64,000 nucleotides of DNA from Rhodeus uyekii (GCA_037043235.1 JAWRVZ010000030.1:4509501-4573500); one strand, 5' to 3'; positions 22,625 to 34,345 are shown, counted from the first letter of the stretch. Notes: generated by a model not told the origin, from the letters alone. Translations and numbers: made by a program.

Positions 22625-24095
22625 TGCAACAAGCTGACAGCTAAGGCAGTGCTTTTTTTTTTCTTTCAGAGGATCAAATGTTTTCTTTGAAAACCCTTTT
22701 TCACTCTTTACACATTGTTTTAAATTCCTTGGATAAGCAGAAAGCAAAAAAGTTAATATATTTTGTATTGTTTCTTTGAGTAAAAAAAAAAAAGCTTTTC
22801 AGTAAACAGGTCTTGTCATCCTTTTCTTATTCAACAAACCTTCCTGCAATCACACTTTAGTTAAAACCATTCAGATGACATTTTCTTTTTCTTTTTTTTT
22901 TCTCCCTGTCTGTAAGCCCAATGTATACTCTGGTTTTTGCATACATATGCATGAATGTACATTTCAACACATAATCCATTCAATTCTTGAGTACTTCAGT
23001 TATGAATTTTTGTGGGCCAAACTGGAAAATAACATTATGATTGTTCACTACTTCCGGTGATATTCTGAAGTGCACATTCCATGCCAACTTTACTTTCCCA
23101 TGAGACCACGGAAGAGAATTTGTGAATGGAAGTGAAGCAACCCAACTGATGTCACAGGTCACATGACCTGACAATGGCAGATGTAGTCTGTCCGATTTTC
23201 ATTCGTACCATATACTACTATGTAGTACTTGCATTTGGAAATGGAATATTACGATTCCATTTCGATTACGAATATTAAGATTTTTGATGCAGCATATTTC
23301 ACTGATTCTTGAGATAAGGGATACAATGTTTTATGTTTGCTTTTGTAATTTAATGATACATTATTATAAATTGATATATTTGTCTCTGCTAATGAAACAT
23401 GTAATCGAACAGATTTTTCTGAATGTTTCTTTTTTTCACTTTGTAACTTAATTTGTTTTAAATCTTCAATGTAAATAATAGTGTTCAGTAAAGGAGCTAA
23501 GTGATAAAATAGATGAAGAATCCAGTTGCTAAATTCTTGAATTCTCTACACTCCTTTTTCAATATTAAATGTATATAATCAATGTTCTTTGGTAAATCAG
23601 ACATCAAATGTAGTTCGCTTTGTTTTATTATCTCAACTAAATGTAAAAAGAATACAAAATGTCCTTTCAAAATGAACAAACCTTCATCTGACGGTTTTCA
23701 ATACTGACGGTGTTGACAGGTCCGACTGAAGTTACAACAACTGATTAACAAGACATCAAGTTAAGCCAACTCATTTTTAACCAATATTTAAGTTTATACA
23801 ACAATCCTTCCAGTGGTTTGTTTTTCTCCTTTTAGTTGTACAGTTTATCTCATTCTGGGTCTCCAGTAGCTCAAAGAATACAAGTGTAAGTTAGGTTGAG
23901 TGAAATGGTGCGCATTATGATGTCCCATCCTGTAGAAGCAACATCTACGATCCCAACGAATCCAAAGGATCTGTAGCCTTTCTTTAAACCGCATCAGTTA
24001 TGCTCATTTTATTTGTTCGTTTTATTTGGGTTTGTTATTACTGTGATCTCATGTGAATGAACGATGTAAAAATAAAAATGCACACATTAACTGCA
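22625..24095 (+). other. Putative smchd1 3' UTR and polyadenylation region
   Basis: After the TGA at 22622-22624 there is about 1.45 kb of AT-rich, mostly unique-looking sequence. The first canonical AATAAA on this strand is at 24071-24076. No other coding exon is visible, and the transposon-dense tract starts only at 24203. The UTR end is inference: variant signals nearer the stop (for example AGTAAA near 22780) could also be used. Confidence 0.4.
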
Positions 24096-25392
24096 GTACA
24101 ATAATACCTTGAGATATCTAGAATCATGTTTTCCCATAAGAAAAATTCATCTGTTCCAGATCCGTAACAATGGAAGAAAACCTGTTTTTTATTGGTATAG
24201 AGCAGGGGTGGGCAAATTATTTGTCTCGTGGGCTACATTGGTTTCTTAAAATTGACAGAGGGGCCGGGGTGAAGGTCGTACCTGTGCATTTACTTATAAG
24301 AAATCCTAGAAAACCTGTATAAAGTATGGTTTGGTCTTAAATCACTCGACTGGGACACGTGAAAATACAACAAAACAATATTAATACAATTTAATCGACA
24401 GAAAAAACATAATATGCAATGTGACTGAATCATATATTTGTCTCAGCTCTAGATTGACAATCACAGGCGTCCAATCACAACTGACCTCTGGAAAAAAGGG
24501 AACTAACCAATGACGTTTGATGTTACTATTACAAGAGCAAGCCCCGCCCCTCGACTGACAAAAATAAAAGTGATCGCGCGAGCAAAAACAGCAGTCTAGA
24601 GCAGTGATTAAAATGAGCTCGCGGGTACCCGTATTTACGTGTAGCTCTGTTTAGTCAAGTCAAGTCACCTTTACTTATATAGCGCTTTTTACAATACAGA
24701 TTGTTTCAAAGCAGCTTTACATTGGTCACATGAAAACATTATAAACAAAGTTTGTTTGGCTTAACGGCAGCCTTAAAAGAGCAGGCGAATTAATACAATT
24801 GATGAATATTAAGTGCTAAGTTATGATTATTGATCGATTTTATTGATAGTTTGATTATTATATTGATAATTAAAGTCTAATATTAAGTCTAATTTGGTCC
24901 GATTGGAGATGGGTTCATAATCTACACCGGGGAGGGTTTAGTAGAGTCACGGTCTCCACAGACACTTCAGGGCAGTGCTGTGCTCGTGTCCAGGTGCAGG
25001 TCCTTCATCTGATCTGGATACGGCCCGGATCCGGCTGACCATGGTAACCTCGGAATAAACCGAGAATAATATCAGCGTAGATGCCATTCTTCTTCTGATG
25101 TATCGAGTGCATCAGAGGTTATGAGAATGTTCCCGGTTCCGGCTGACCTAAATTATGCAGCCTAACAATCATTTTACATGATTTGGATTAAAAATGTATG
25201 TATAATGTGTTATGTGTATGCCAGGTTGAAAAGATGTGTTTTTAGTCTAGATTTAAACTGACAGAGTGTGTCTGCTTCCCGAACTGTATTAGGAAGACTG
25301 TTCCAGAGTTTAGGAGCTAAATAGGAAAAAGATCGACCGCCAGCAGTTGACTTTGATATTCTAGCTATTATAAGCTGGTCAGTATTTTGGGA

Positions 25393-28073
25393 TCACAATA
25401 GACGTGAAGGACTATAATGTGTTAGGAGATCGCTCAAGTACTGTGGAGCTAAACCATTTAATGCTTTGTAAGTCATTAGCAAGATTTTAAAATGTATTCG
25501 GTGTTTAATAGGAAGCCAGTGCAGGTTTGACAGAACTGGGCTAATATGCTCATACTTCCTGGTTCTAGTAAGAACTCGAGCTGCTGCATTTTGGACCAGC
25601 TGGAATTTGTGTATTAAGCGTGCAGGGCAACCACCTAGTAAAGCATTACAATAATCTAGCCTTGAACTCATGAACGCATGAACTAACTTTTCCGCATTTG
25701 TCTTCGAGAGCATATATCGCAATTTAGATATATTTTTAAGATGGAAGAATGCCGTTTTACAGATGCTAGAAACATGGCTTTCAAATGAAAGATTGGTATC
25801 AAAGAGCACACCCAGGTTTCTAACTGATGACGAAGACTTGACAGAGCAGCCATCGAGTGTTAGGCAGTAGTCTAGATTATTACGTGCAGAACTTTTTGGT
25901 TTAATAATTAGAATCTCTGTTTTTTCAGAATTAAGCAGTAGAAAGTTATTAGTCATCCAATTTTTTATATCAGTTATGCATTCTGTTAATTTAGTGAATT
26001 GGTACGTTTCATCAGGATGAGAAGAAATATAGAGCTGAGTATCATCAGCGTAACAGTGAAAGCTAATGCCATGCTTCCTAATAATTGTACCCAAAGGAAG
26101 CATGTATAGGGTGAAAAGCAATGGTCCTAGTACTGAACCTTGAGGATCTCCATACTGAACCCGTGATCGATATGACATCTCATTTACTGCTACAAACTGA
26201 TAACGGTCAGATAAGTACGATTTGAACCAGGCTAATGCAACTTCACAAATGCCAACATAGTTTTCAAGTCTATTTAGAAGGATTCAATCTATTTTCAAGT
26301 CTATTTAGAAGGATTCAATCAAGGATACAATCTGGTCGATTGTATCAAATGCAGCACTAAGGTCCAGTAACACTAACAGAGAGATACAACCACGATCGGA
26401 TGATAAATGAGAGCAGTCTCAGTACTATGATATGGTCTAAATCCTGACTGGAAATCCTCGTAGATCCTGTTTCTTTCTAGACCGTAACATAGTTGTGAAG
26501 ATATTGCCTTTTCTAGAATTTTTGACAAAAAATTAGATTTGATATCGGCCTGTAATTAACTAATTCTGTAGGATCAAGTTGTGGTTTTTTAATAAGCGGT
26601 TTAATTACGGCTAATTTAAAGGTTTTTGGTACGTATCCTAATGACAAAGATGAATTAATAATATTAAGAAGAGGATCTATGATCTCTAGAAGCATCTCTT
26701 TCAGTAGCTTAGTTGGTATTGGGTCTAGCATACATGTTGTTGATTTTGATAATTTAGATAATTCTTCCTCCCCAATAGCAATGAAGGAGTGGAGTTTTTC
26801 TTCAGGGACACTAAAATTTACTGTATTTTGTGATATTGTAGTAGATGGTTGCATGGTTATAATTTTCTCTCTAATATTATGAATTTTGCAATTAAAGTCC
26901 ATGAAGTCATTACTGCTGTGCTGTTTTAAAGCATCTGGGGTTGAGGCTTTATTTCTTGTTAGTTTAGTCACTGTATCAAATAAATACCTAGGGTTGTATT
27001 TGTTTTCTTCTAAGAGGGTAGAAAAGTAAGCAGATCTAGCTGATTTTAAGGCCTTTCTGAATGCAATAGAGCTGTCTTTCCAAGAAATGCGAAAAACCTC
27101 AAGCTTAGTTTTTTTCCAGCTCCGCTCCATTTTTCTGGCTGCTCTCTTGAGGGCCCGTGTGTGTTCGTTGTACCACGGTGTTGGACTATTTTCTTTAATC
27201 TTAATTTAAGCGCAACGGAGCAACAGTGTCTAAAGTGCTGGAAAAGAGAGAGTTAATAGTTTCTGTTGCAACATCAAGTTCTTCTAGGCTATCTGGGATG
27301 TTAAGTAGATGAAACTGATCAGGAAGATTATTTATAAAGCTATCTTTTGTGTTAGGAGTGATAGTTCTACTATATTTATAACAGGGAGTTAGTTTTTCGA
27401 CTTTGGCTAAAGGTAATCTACACGCAACTAAGTAATGATCTGAGATGTCATCGCTCTGCTGCAGAATTTGAACAGTATCAACATTGATCCCATGCGACAA
27501 TATTAGATCTAAAGTATGATTACGAGAATGAGTGGGTCCTGATACATGTTGTGTAACTCCAATAGAGTTTAAAATGTCTCTAAATGCCAATCCCAGTGCG
27601 TCTTTTTCATTATCTGCATGGATATTAAAATCACCGACAATTATGACTTTATCTGCAGACATTACTAATTCTGAGAGAAAATCAGCAAATTCTTTGATAA
27701 AGTCTGTATGGTGCCCTGGTGGCCTGTATAGAATAGCCAACACAAAAGTTAAACAGGAATTATTACTTGCACTAGATAATTTTACATTAAGGATCAACAC
27801 TTCAAAAGAATTATATTTAAAATTAGATCTTTGAGCAGTACTGATCGTGTTACTATAAATTACAGCAACACCTCCTCCTTTACCTTTCAGACGAGGCTCA
27901 TGTTTATAACAGTAATCTTGAGGGGTGGACTCATTTAAAGTAATGTAATCGTCTGGTTTTAGCCAGGTTTCTGTCAAACACAGCACATCTAGTTTATGAT
28001 CTGTAATTATATCATTTACAATAATTGCTTTTGAGGAAAGGGATCGTATATTCAGTAACCCAAGCTTTATCAT
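25393..28073 (-). pseudogene. L2 LINE ORF2 (endonuclease plus reverse transcriptase), frameshifted
   Basis: The endonuclease part (28073-27201) is open: LLNIRSLSS, CLTETWLK (E35), LYRPPG, GDFNIHAD (D148, N150), NHTLDLIL and SDDISDHYLV. After that the frame breaks: a second open piece (27130-26513) covers the linker and RT start (PLIKKPQLDPTELVNYRPIS), and a third (26178-25393) the RT core with GDPQGSVLGPLLFTLYML and YADDTQLYIS, then the thumb. A 31-bp tandem duplication lies at 26261-26322 in the gap between the second and third pieces. The product is not functional. Confidence 0.85.
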
Positions 28074-28311
28074 TTGTTCATTTGTGTTATATCCGTTCTT
28101 AGTTTTTTGTAAATCAATTAAATTTTTACCCTTAAACGGTTTTGAGAATTTTTTGTATTTGCCAATTCGGGGAACAGACAGTCTCTATAGGATGATATCT
28201 AGGTGAAAGAGTCTCTATGTGTTGTAATTTATCTGACCTCTGTGACGTGAGACAGCTAGCAGACGGTCGGTTTAGCCAGTTTGTCTGCTTCCTGGCCTGG
28301 ACCCCAGTTAG

Positions 28312-29169
28312 TCAAGGTTTAGCTCCAAGACTATGTGCCAAATTACTAGAGAGAAGAGCGGCACCATCCCAGGTGGGATGAATGCCATCTCTTTTCAACA
28401 GGTCAGGTCTGCCCCAAAAACTTTTCCAATTGTCTATGAACCCTATGTTATTCCGCGGGCACCACTTAGACATCCAGCCATTGAGTGAGGATAATCTGCT
28501 AAGCATCTCATCACTCCTGCGCATAGGAAGAGGGCCAGAGCAAATTACAGTGCCTGACATCGTACTTGCGAGTTCACACACCTCTTTAATATTAGTTTTA
28601 GTGATCTCCGACTGGCGAAGTCGGACATCATTAGCGCCGACGTGAATAACAATCTTAGAATATTTACGATTAGCCTTAGCCAGCACTTTTAAATTTGCTT
28701 TGACGTCAGGTGCTTTGGCTCCCGGCAAACATGTGACTATGGTGGCTGGAGTCTCTATTTTCACATTCCGAGTAATAGAATCGCCAATCACAAGGGCACT
28801 TTCAACAGGTTTCTCAGTGGGTGCGTCACTGAGTGGGGAGAACCTGTTTGATGTTCTGATCGGAATGGAACAGTGGTTTTTTGACCCACGATTATGCCGT
28901 CTCACAGTCACCCAGTTGCCCTGCTGCACGGGCTCTACAGCCGGAACCGAACAATGTACAGGGTTTGCTAAGCTAGTCGCATCCAAAGCAGTATCTAAAG
29001 CCCTTGCATTCTTACTATCCTCGATTAAAGTTTGGATGCGTGTCTCTAATTCTGAAATCTTCTCTGTCAGCCTAAATATGTCCCTACATTTATGACGTGA
29101 AGCCTTCACAGCTGACAGAGACAGAAATAGTATGCAGGAAGTGCATGTAAGGATTATAGGAGATGACAT
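28312..29169 (-). CDS. L2 LINE ORF1 protein with SGNH/GDSL esterase domain (285 aa)
   Basis: Open from ATG (29169) to stop. Residues about 30-58 look like a short coiled coil (FRLTEKISELETRIQTLIED). Then comes an SGNH hydrolase fold with block I GDSI (129-132), block III GAND (178-181) and block V DGIHP (261-265), so Ser, Asn, Asp and His positions of the catalytic set are present. Esterase ORF1 proteins are known from fish L2 (ZfL2-type) and CR1 LINEs, where they act in the RNP. It lies upstream of ORF2 in the same element. The frame is intact although ORF2 is broken. Confidence 0.85.
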   Translation of the reverse strand: MSSPIILTCTSCILFLSLSAVKASRHKCRDIFRLTEKISELETRIQTLIEDSKNARALDTALDATSLANPVHCSVPAVEPVQQGNWVTVRRHNRGSKNHCSIPIRTSNRFSPLSDAPTEKPVESALVIGDSITRNVKIETPATIVTCLPGAKAPDVKANLKVLAKANRKYSKIVIHVGANDVRLRQSEITKTNIKEVCELASTMSGTVICSGPLPMRRSDEMLSRLSSLNGWMSKWCPRNNIGFIDNWKSFWGRPDLLKRDGIHPTWDGAALLSSNLAHSLGAKP

Positions 29170-31549
29170 GACTCACCGTGTGTGTTGATCCAATTCACCA
29201 GTTGTTTGATGAACTCGGGAAAAAAGGCGCGAGCGAGAAAACGCTGTATGCACAATGCTAACGCGTTAGCGCGATAGCACAATGCTACCGCGTTTAGCGA
29301 CTAAGATTAAAGAAAACGATTACAGTTTATTAAATAATCTAGTTTTGTATTGTATTTGGCAATAAGAACGAATGTCGAGTTTAAAATCTAAAATAAAAAC
29401 AAGTTTATACGATGCAAACAAACGCAATCCACTCGAGCAAACAGGAAACAGCAGCAGTGCAGCAGTCAAAATGGTCCTTCTGAAACAATCAGCCGTACAG
29501 TTTACCGCTCGCGGATGTAATTTACACGCGCACAAACATCAGTTTTGCGCTTGTTCCTTTTTAGCACGGAATTAACGCCATAAAGGGGGGTGTAGAGGGG
29601 TTTGCGACACACGCCTACTCTCCACCACAGCGCCACTGCCGCTTGCAGCCGCGACAGAGTGACATTACTGGGAAATGTAAAATGAAGGAGGTTTAATACA
29701 GGTTCGGCAAGTTTGGCGGGCCGGATTAAAAAGCCCAACGGGCCGGATATGGCCCGCGGGCCGTAGTTTGCCCACCCCTGGTATAGAGACACACTCACAC
29801 ACAATTATAGTACATGTATACAGTATAAGTATTCGTGTGATATCAAATAAAATAACAGCTGGTTCAGGATGTTCTCCATGCTAGAGTGAAACAGCTGGAG
29901 CAGGGTTTCCTCCATACTGCAGAGGACCTGCTGGATCAGGACGTCTTCCATGCTGCTTCAGAACAGCTGGAGCAGGGCGTCCTCCTGTCAGGGTTTTCTG
30001 GACAAGAGAGGACCCAAATGCAGAGATGAGTGATTTATTTTCAAGACAGTAGACAAAGCTCACAGTGAAAGTGAAGTGATGAGAAAAACAGATAGGCAGG
30101 GCACACAGTAGGAGAGCTGGCTGGTCAGGACTTGAGACAGAAGAGACGCTTTGGCCGATGGAGGGGTTAAGGCAGCGGCTCAGGAAATCAGAGGCTTGAT
30201 GCTTGAGGATGCGACGTAGTACCGGACTAGCTGACAGGCCAGAGTGAGACAGGAGACAGGGCAGGAACTGACAACACTCAAGACAAGAGAAACAAAACAA
30301 GAGCAAACAATCTGACAAAGCTATGACAGGAAACATGCAAACTAACTATATGAACTGAATTATAAAAGTAAACAAAAGAATTAGAATTTCTAGGAACAAA
30401 CTATCAACAAGAGGTGACAGACACTAATACAGGAGGAAACTAAAACTAGCTTTCAGCTAACATTTGTAGCATATGGATGGTGCTCATGAATGATCGATCA
30501 GATCCATTATTTGATTGGAAAGTTGATATTCACAGATAGCTCCGACCAGTCTACGGACTGACAGTTTAACACCTCTAAAACACAAACCATCCTCCTTCAC
30601 CCCTCTCTCCTCTGCTCTTCAAAGGACACCATCGTTAAACGGCCACCATCCTCACACACACACACACATTCCAAAGAACACCCAAATGTGCCATGTGACT
30701 TTAACTTAGTTATTTTTCATTTTAGATGTGCTGTGTTCCCCCGCATGTATGCATGCTTTTTGTTATAAACATTTTAGATGTGTTTAGTAGTGTAGAAGCT
30801 TATAATCAGTAAATGCTTAATGTAGAACAACGTCAATCTTTACCTTTCCTTTAATTCAAAAGTTAACTTCATCATGCTTGGTCTCGAAACCTTTGTCTAA
30901 GAATTTGGAGACTGATGATGGGTGTTGTACTATTATGCATCAAACTCTTTCTTTTATGACAAAACCCAAAAAAGTCTCCAAATTCAAGAAGGCCATAAAC
31001 ATGTTGATGAGATAAGACTCGGGGGCAAAGAAGACCTTTCGCGCTTCGTAGTTCCTTCGCTGTGATTGGCTGTCCTAACAAAAAGAGGTGTGCTCTGGAA
31101 ATTCCTTTAAAAGGCCCTGCAAAGCTTTACTCTCTTTACTCTTTCTTACTCTCTTGCACCTTCCACTCTCCTGCTTCTCATCCTCTTCCTCGGCGCGGAT
31201 TCTTGGACATCACACAACAAAGGAACCAAATTTGAACTTCCCGCGGATTCCAACGGACCCGCCCTGCAAGCATTCAAACACGGACCAGATCGCGGAATTC
31301 CTCACACGCACAAATTCGCGACCAGCCACGAAAGAATCATATGCAAGTACCCCTTAACTGTCGTTAGAGAGTTTTGAGTTTATACCAATAAGTTGGTCTG
31401 ATTCCATGCTTGTTCTCAAATCGGTTATTGTCTGTAATATCACCTTTCTTTGCCTCTCTCTCTCTCACTATCTCACTTACTCTCTCTTCTCCCCTATTTC
31501 AATTAATCTCTGTATGTTTTGTTATTGTTTGTTGATTATTAAAATATAT

Positions 31550-32163
31550 TGTGACGGAACGGCTGCCTCCCCCTGATCTCGACGCCGCCCCGTCACTCGT
31601 ATCGCCGCCCTTCGCCAGGCTCCCGACTGGAGTGGGTGAAGAGAGGAGGGGCGCGGTAATGAGGAGAATTGGCGGTGTGTGGTGGCACACACCTGAGATG
31701 CATGAAGCGTTACCACCGCCGCCGATAAATGACGAGCGCGCCTCTCCTCGGGAGGCTGGTTCTTCCCCGTGCATGCACGCTGGTGTCCTCGTGGGTTCAG
31801 GAAGGGAGTCGGAGGGTCTAATTCGCAACGCGGCTGACGGGCCAGGATGCCGGGCCGCTGTTTCCCTGCAGTTCAGCGTCAGGAGAGGACGAGCCGCCGG
31901 AAGCAAAGCCGCCGTCCTCCGCGCATCAGACAAGAGGGAAACACCCGCGACCGTCGGACCCCCGCCCCTCTCCTGGACCCATCCTCCTTCGCACTTCCAC
32001 TCCTGCACTGAACGTTTTGCACAACGAGGGCACCAGGTCCCCTGTTTATTTGGACACTTTATTTTACTTTCGTTTTGTGTTTGGACGCTTATGTTTGAAT
32101 AAAACGCCTCTCTGGGGCTTATCACCACTCCCACTGTGTCTGTCGTTGGCTCCACCCGTCACA
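31550..32163 (+). repeat. 5' LTR of TRIM-like element
   Basis: Direct repeat of 614 bases, TGTGACGG to CCGTCACA, with AATAAA near 32098. It pairs with 32534-33147. Confidence 0.85.
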
Positions 32164-32533
32164 GTGGTGGAGAATGCGGGCAAGGCGGAGCTTAGACGGC
32201 GCAGTGGGAGGTCATCGACTGACGTCATCCCACCTCGCTCGCGGAAGATCGGACGAAAACCGGACTTGGACAGAAATAGGGCCTCCCAATAGGAAATAGG
32301 CCTCCCAACCACAATAGGGGTAAGTGATTACTTTCCTGTTCCCCTTTTACCCCGTGGTTGCGTGAGGCTGTGTACTAAGGCGGTGTCTTTCTGTCCCGGT
32401 TCCGATGCGGCGAGGGTGGCCCCGGAGAGGTTCCTTGACCCGCCCACTTCGACCGTATGGGGCCTGGCTGAGGAGGTAGCACTCCCGGGTGGGTGGCCTC
32501 TGGAGGACGGGAACGACGCTTAGGGGAGGGGAA

Positions 32534-33147
32534 TGTGACGGAACGGCTGCCTCCCCCTGATCTCGACGCCGCCCCGTCACTCGTATCGCCGCCCTTCGCC
32601 AGGCTCCCGACTGGAGTGGGTGAAGAGAGGAGGGGCGCGGTAATGAGGAGAATTGGCGGCGTGTGGTGGCACACACCTGAGATGCATGAAGCGTTACCAC
32701 CGCCGCCGATAAATGACGAGCGCGCCTCTCCTCGGGAGGCGGGTCCTTCCCCGTGCATGCACGCTGGTGTCCTCGTGGGTTCAGGAAGGGAGTCGGAGGG
32801 TCTAATTCGCAACGCGGCAGACGGGCCAGGATGCCGGGCCGCTGTTTCCCTGCAGTTCAGCGTCAGGAGAGGACGAGCCGCCGGAAGCAAAGCCGCCGTC
32901 CTCCGCGCATCAGACAAGAGGGAAACACCCGCGACCGTCGGGCCCCCGCCCCTCTCCTGGACCCATCCTCCTTCGCACTTCCACTCCTGCACTGAACGTT
33001 TTGCACAACGAGGGCACCAGGTCCCCTGTTTATTTGGACACTTTATTTTACTTTCGTTTTGTGTTTGGACACTTATGTTTGAATAAAACGCCTCTCTGGG
33101 GCTTATCACCACTCCCACTGTGTCTGTCGTTGGCTCCACCCGTCACA
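32534..33147 (+). repeat. 3' LTR of TRIM-like element
   Basis: Second 614-base copy, same ends; differences from the first include single-base changes such as TTATG-proximal GCTT/ACTT. Confidence 0.85.
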
Positions 33148-33892
33148 ATATATATTCACACATGATTGTCTCTGAACTGCTCACACACAGGTCACTTTAA
33201 CGATGAACCAACCCTGTTACAAATTAATAGGAAATATCCTTCTTCTTGGCCATTAAAAGCATTTCCTAGAGTTCATAAGGGGAATAGTTTGGTGGACAAC
33301 AATTCGTCCTGTGAACTCAATTCTAGAATTAAAAGAAATTCTACAAGCCGAATCCGTTATAATTCATTGTTAATATCCAAATTCCCCTCTGTGCCGATTT
33401 ATGTACATATGATCATAACGCATGATTAAACGCGTGCATAAATCCCGCACAATCTCTCTTGAGCTTAGATTCGCTACACATTACCTCCAAGTAAACACAA
33501 GGAACTCACACAAAACGAACCAGTAAAGACAGGAGTGAAACAAGCACAACATAAAGGGAGCAGAGCACATGAGGGACAGGTGAACCAACTCAAACAAACA
33601 AGGACTAAACTAGGGGATGTGGTAACTAGAAATGAGGAGGTGGGACAAGAGGACCACATGGCAAACATGAACACAGACAAAGCCATGTGCTCAAGCACAA
33701 AACAAACAAGCAAACATTAAACAAAGACAAAACAGACAAGACTGACAGGGCAGGATCCTGACACCTCCATGCTGCAGAGGACCAGCTGAATCAGGACGTC
33801 CTGAATGCTGCTGCTGAACAACTGGTACAGGACACCCTCCATGCTGCAGAGGAACAGCTGAAGCACAACGTCTTCTACATCCGACCAAATAG

Positions 33893-34345
33893 TATGAGGC
33901 TTAGAGAAACACACACACACACCAATGCTTCTGTTTTGACGCGTGCTCTGCACAGCACCGCTGCTGATTGAAGAACCTGGTTATTAAAACACGGGACGAC
34001 GCCAAATTTGTTGAGAATGCACATTAGACAGGCAGAACGCAAGAAAGTATGCAACCTAGTACAGCATGATGACCTTACGAATATGTTGTGACTCTTTACG
34101 CTGTAAGCGATCATTGTGTTTGCAATGTTGGAGAATATAACTAAAGGTTTGTATCGAGAATCGAAGGTGTTTTTATTGTATTCTGGTAAATCTCTGCTGT
34201 TAGTTGGTGCACATATGCCTTTTGTTGTTAGCAAACAATACAGTGTATGTACATTTTTATAGCTTGCCGATCGCTTCATCAAATAAATCGCCATATTGGC
34301 TGTTAATTTTCTCGATCATCGGTTATCATGATGCTTTTTTGCAAC
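33893..34345 (-). mobile_element. pogo-like element, copy B, truncated at both ends
   Basis: AGTATGAGGCTTAGAGAAAC at the left and GATGCTTTTTTGCAAC at the right match the same stretches of copies near 14.1, 46.7 and 56.5 kb. Neither terminal TA-CAGTGG is kept. There is no ORF. Confidence 0.55.

Larger units (their letters stand above)
24655..29291 (-). mobile_element. L2-clade LINE, near full length, ORF1 open, ORF2 broken
   Basis: On the minus strand it runs from about 29.29 kb to a 3' tail at 24655 made of repeated GTCAA units (plus strand). ORF1 is an esterase-type protein, and ORF2 has an AP-like endonuclease and RT of L2/CR1 type (YADDTQLYIS). The same 3' tail occurs again at 62764-62939. 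A short flanking match, GTTTAG at 24649-24654 and 29292-29297, may be its target duplication. It sits inside a hAT element. Confidence 0.82.
24203..29780. mobile_element. hAT element (CAGGGGTGGGCAAA ends) interrupted by an L2 LINE
   Basis: The left end begins CAGGGGTGGGCAAATTAT and the right end finishes TAGTTTGCCCACCCCTG, an inverted pair. They are flanked by an exact 8-bp duplication GTATAGAG (24195-24202 and 29781-29788), diagnostic for hAT. The hAT part is about 0.9 kb without coding capacity; the remainder is the LINE inserted at about 24655-29291. Confidence 0.9.
31550..33147 (+). mobile_element. Short non-coding LTR retrotransposon (TRIM-like), both LTRs present
   Basis: Two 614-bp direct repeats (31550-32163 and 32534-33147) each begin TGTGACGG and end CCGTCACA. 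They differ at only a handful of positions. The internal part is just 370 bases, with a purine tract AGGGGAGGGGA directly before the second LTR. ATATAT flanks both ends. It is far more GC-rich than its surroundings. The long frames in it are on the LTR GC-rich sequence and show no gag or pol motif, so it must depend on enzymes supplied in trans. Confidence 0.85.
30465..33478 (+). mobile_element. Second solo-LTR-like insertion (TGTAGCA...CGCTACA), 4-bp duplication CATT
   Basis: Starts TGTAGCATATGG at 30465 and ends TTCGCTACA at 33478. CATT flanks it on both sides (30461-30464, 33479-33482). It has a TATA-like CCTTTAAAAGG near 31103-31113 and no ORF of note. A third element lies inside (31550-33147), so its own length is about 1.4 kb. 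A 4-bp duplication suits an ERV-like LTR, but the class is inference. Confidence 0.55.
29986..33763 (-). mobile_element. Solo-LTR-like element, split by a second LTR insertion
   Basis: Outer ends are TGTCAGGGTTTTCT at 29986 and GGATCCTGACA ending 33763. On the minus strand this reads TG...CA, with an AATAAA signal and TCTGCATTTGGGTCC near its 3' end as in fish LTRs. CCTCC flanks it on both sides (29981-29985, 33764-33768), but this matches the minisatellite period, so the duplication is not certain. The two parts (29986-30464 and 33483-33763) total about 0.76 kb. Confidence 0.6.
29841..33884 (-). repeat. 36-bp minisatellite split by LTR insertions
   Basis: Units of 36 bases beginning CCATGCTGCAGAGGACCAGC occur in tandem at about 29841-29985 and again at 33764-33884, about three to four per side. 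On the minus strand they read as a 12-residue open repeat (like CSMEDVLIQLVL). Between the two blocks lies an LTR insertion bounded by TGTCAGG and CCTGACA. A single related unit lies at about 44678-44695, again next to the same LTR end. Confidence 0.65.

Noticed and set aside
29881..30336. Minus-strand frame of 151 codons
   Set aside because: It runs across the LTR-minisatellite junction and has no recognisable domain or splice support.
31499..33139. Long overlapping frames on both strands of the GC-rich 31.5-33.1 kb block
   Set aside because: They repeat in both LTRs of the TRIM-like element, occur on both strands, and have no domain. GC-rich DNA lacks stops by chance.
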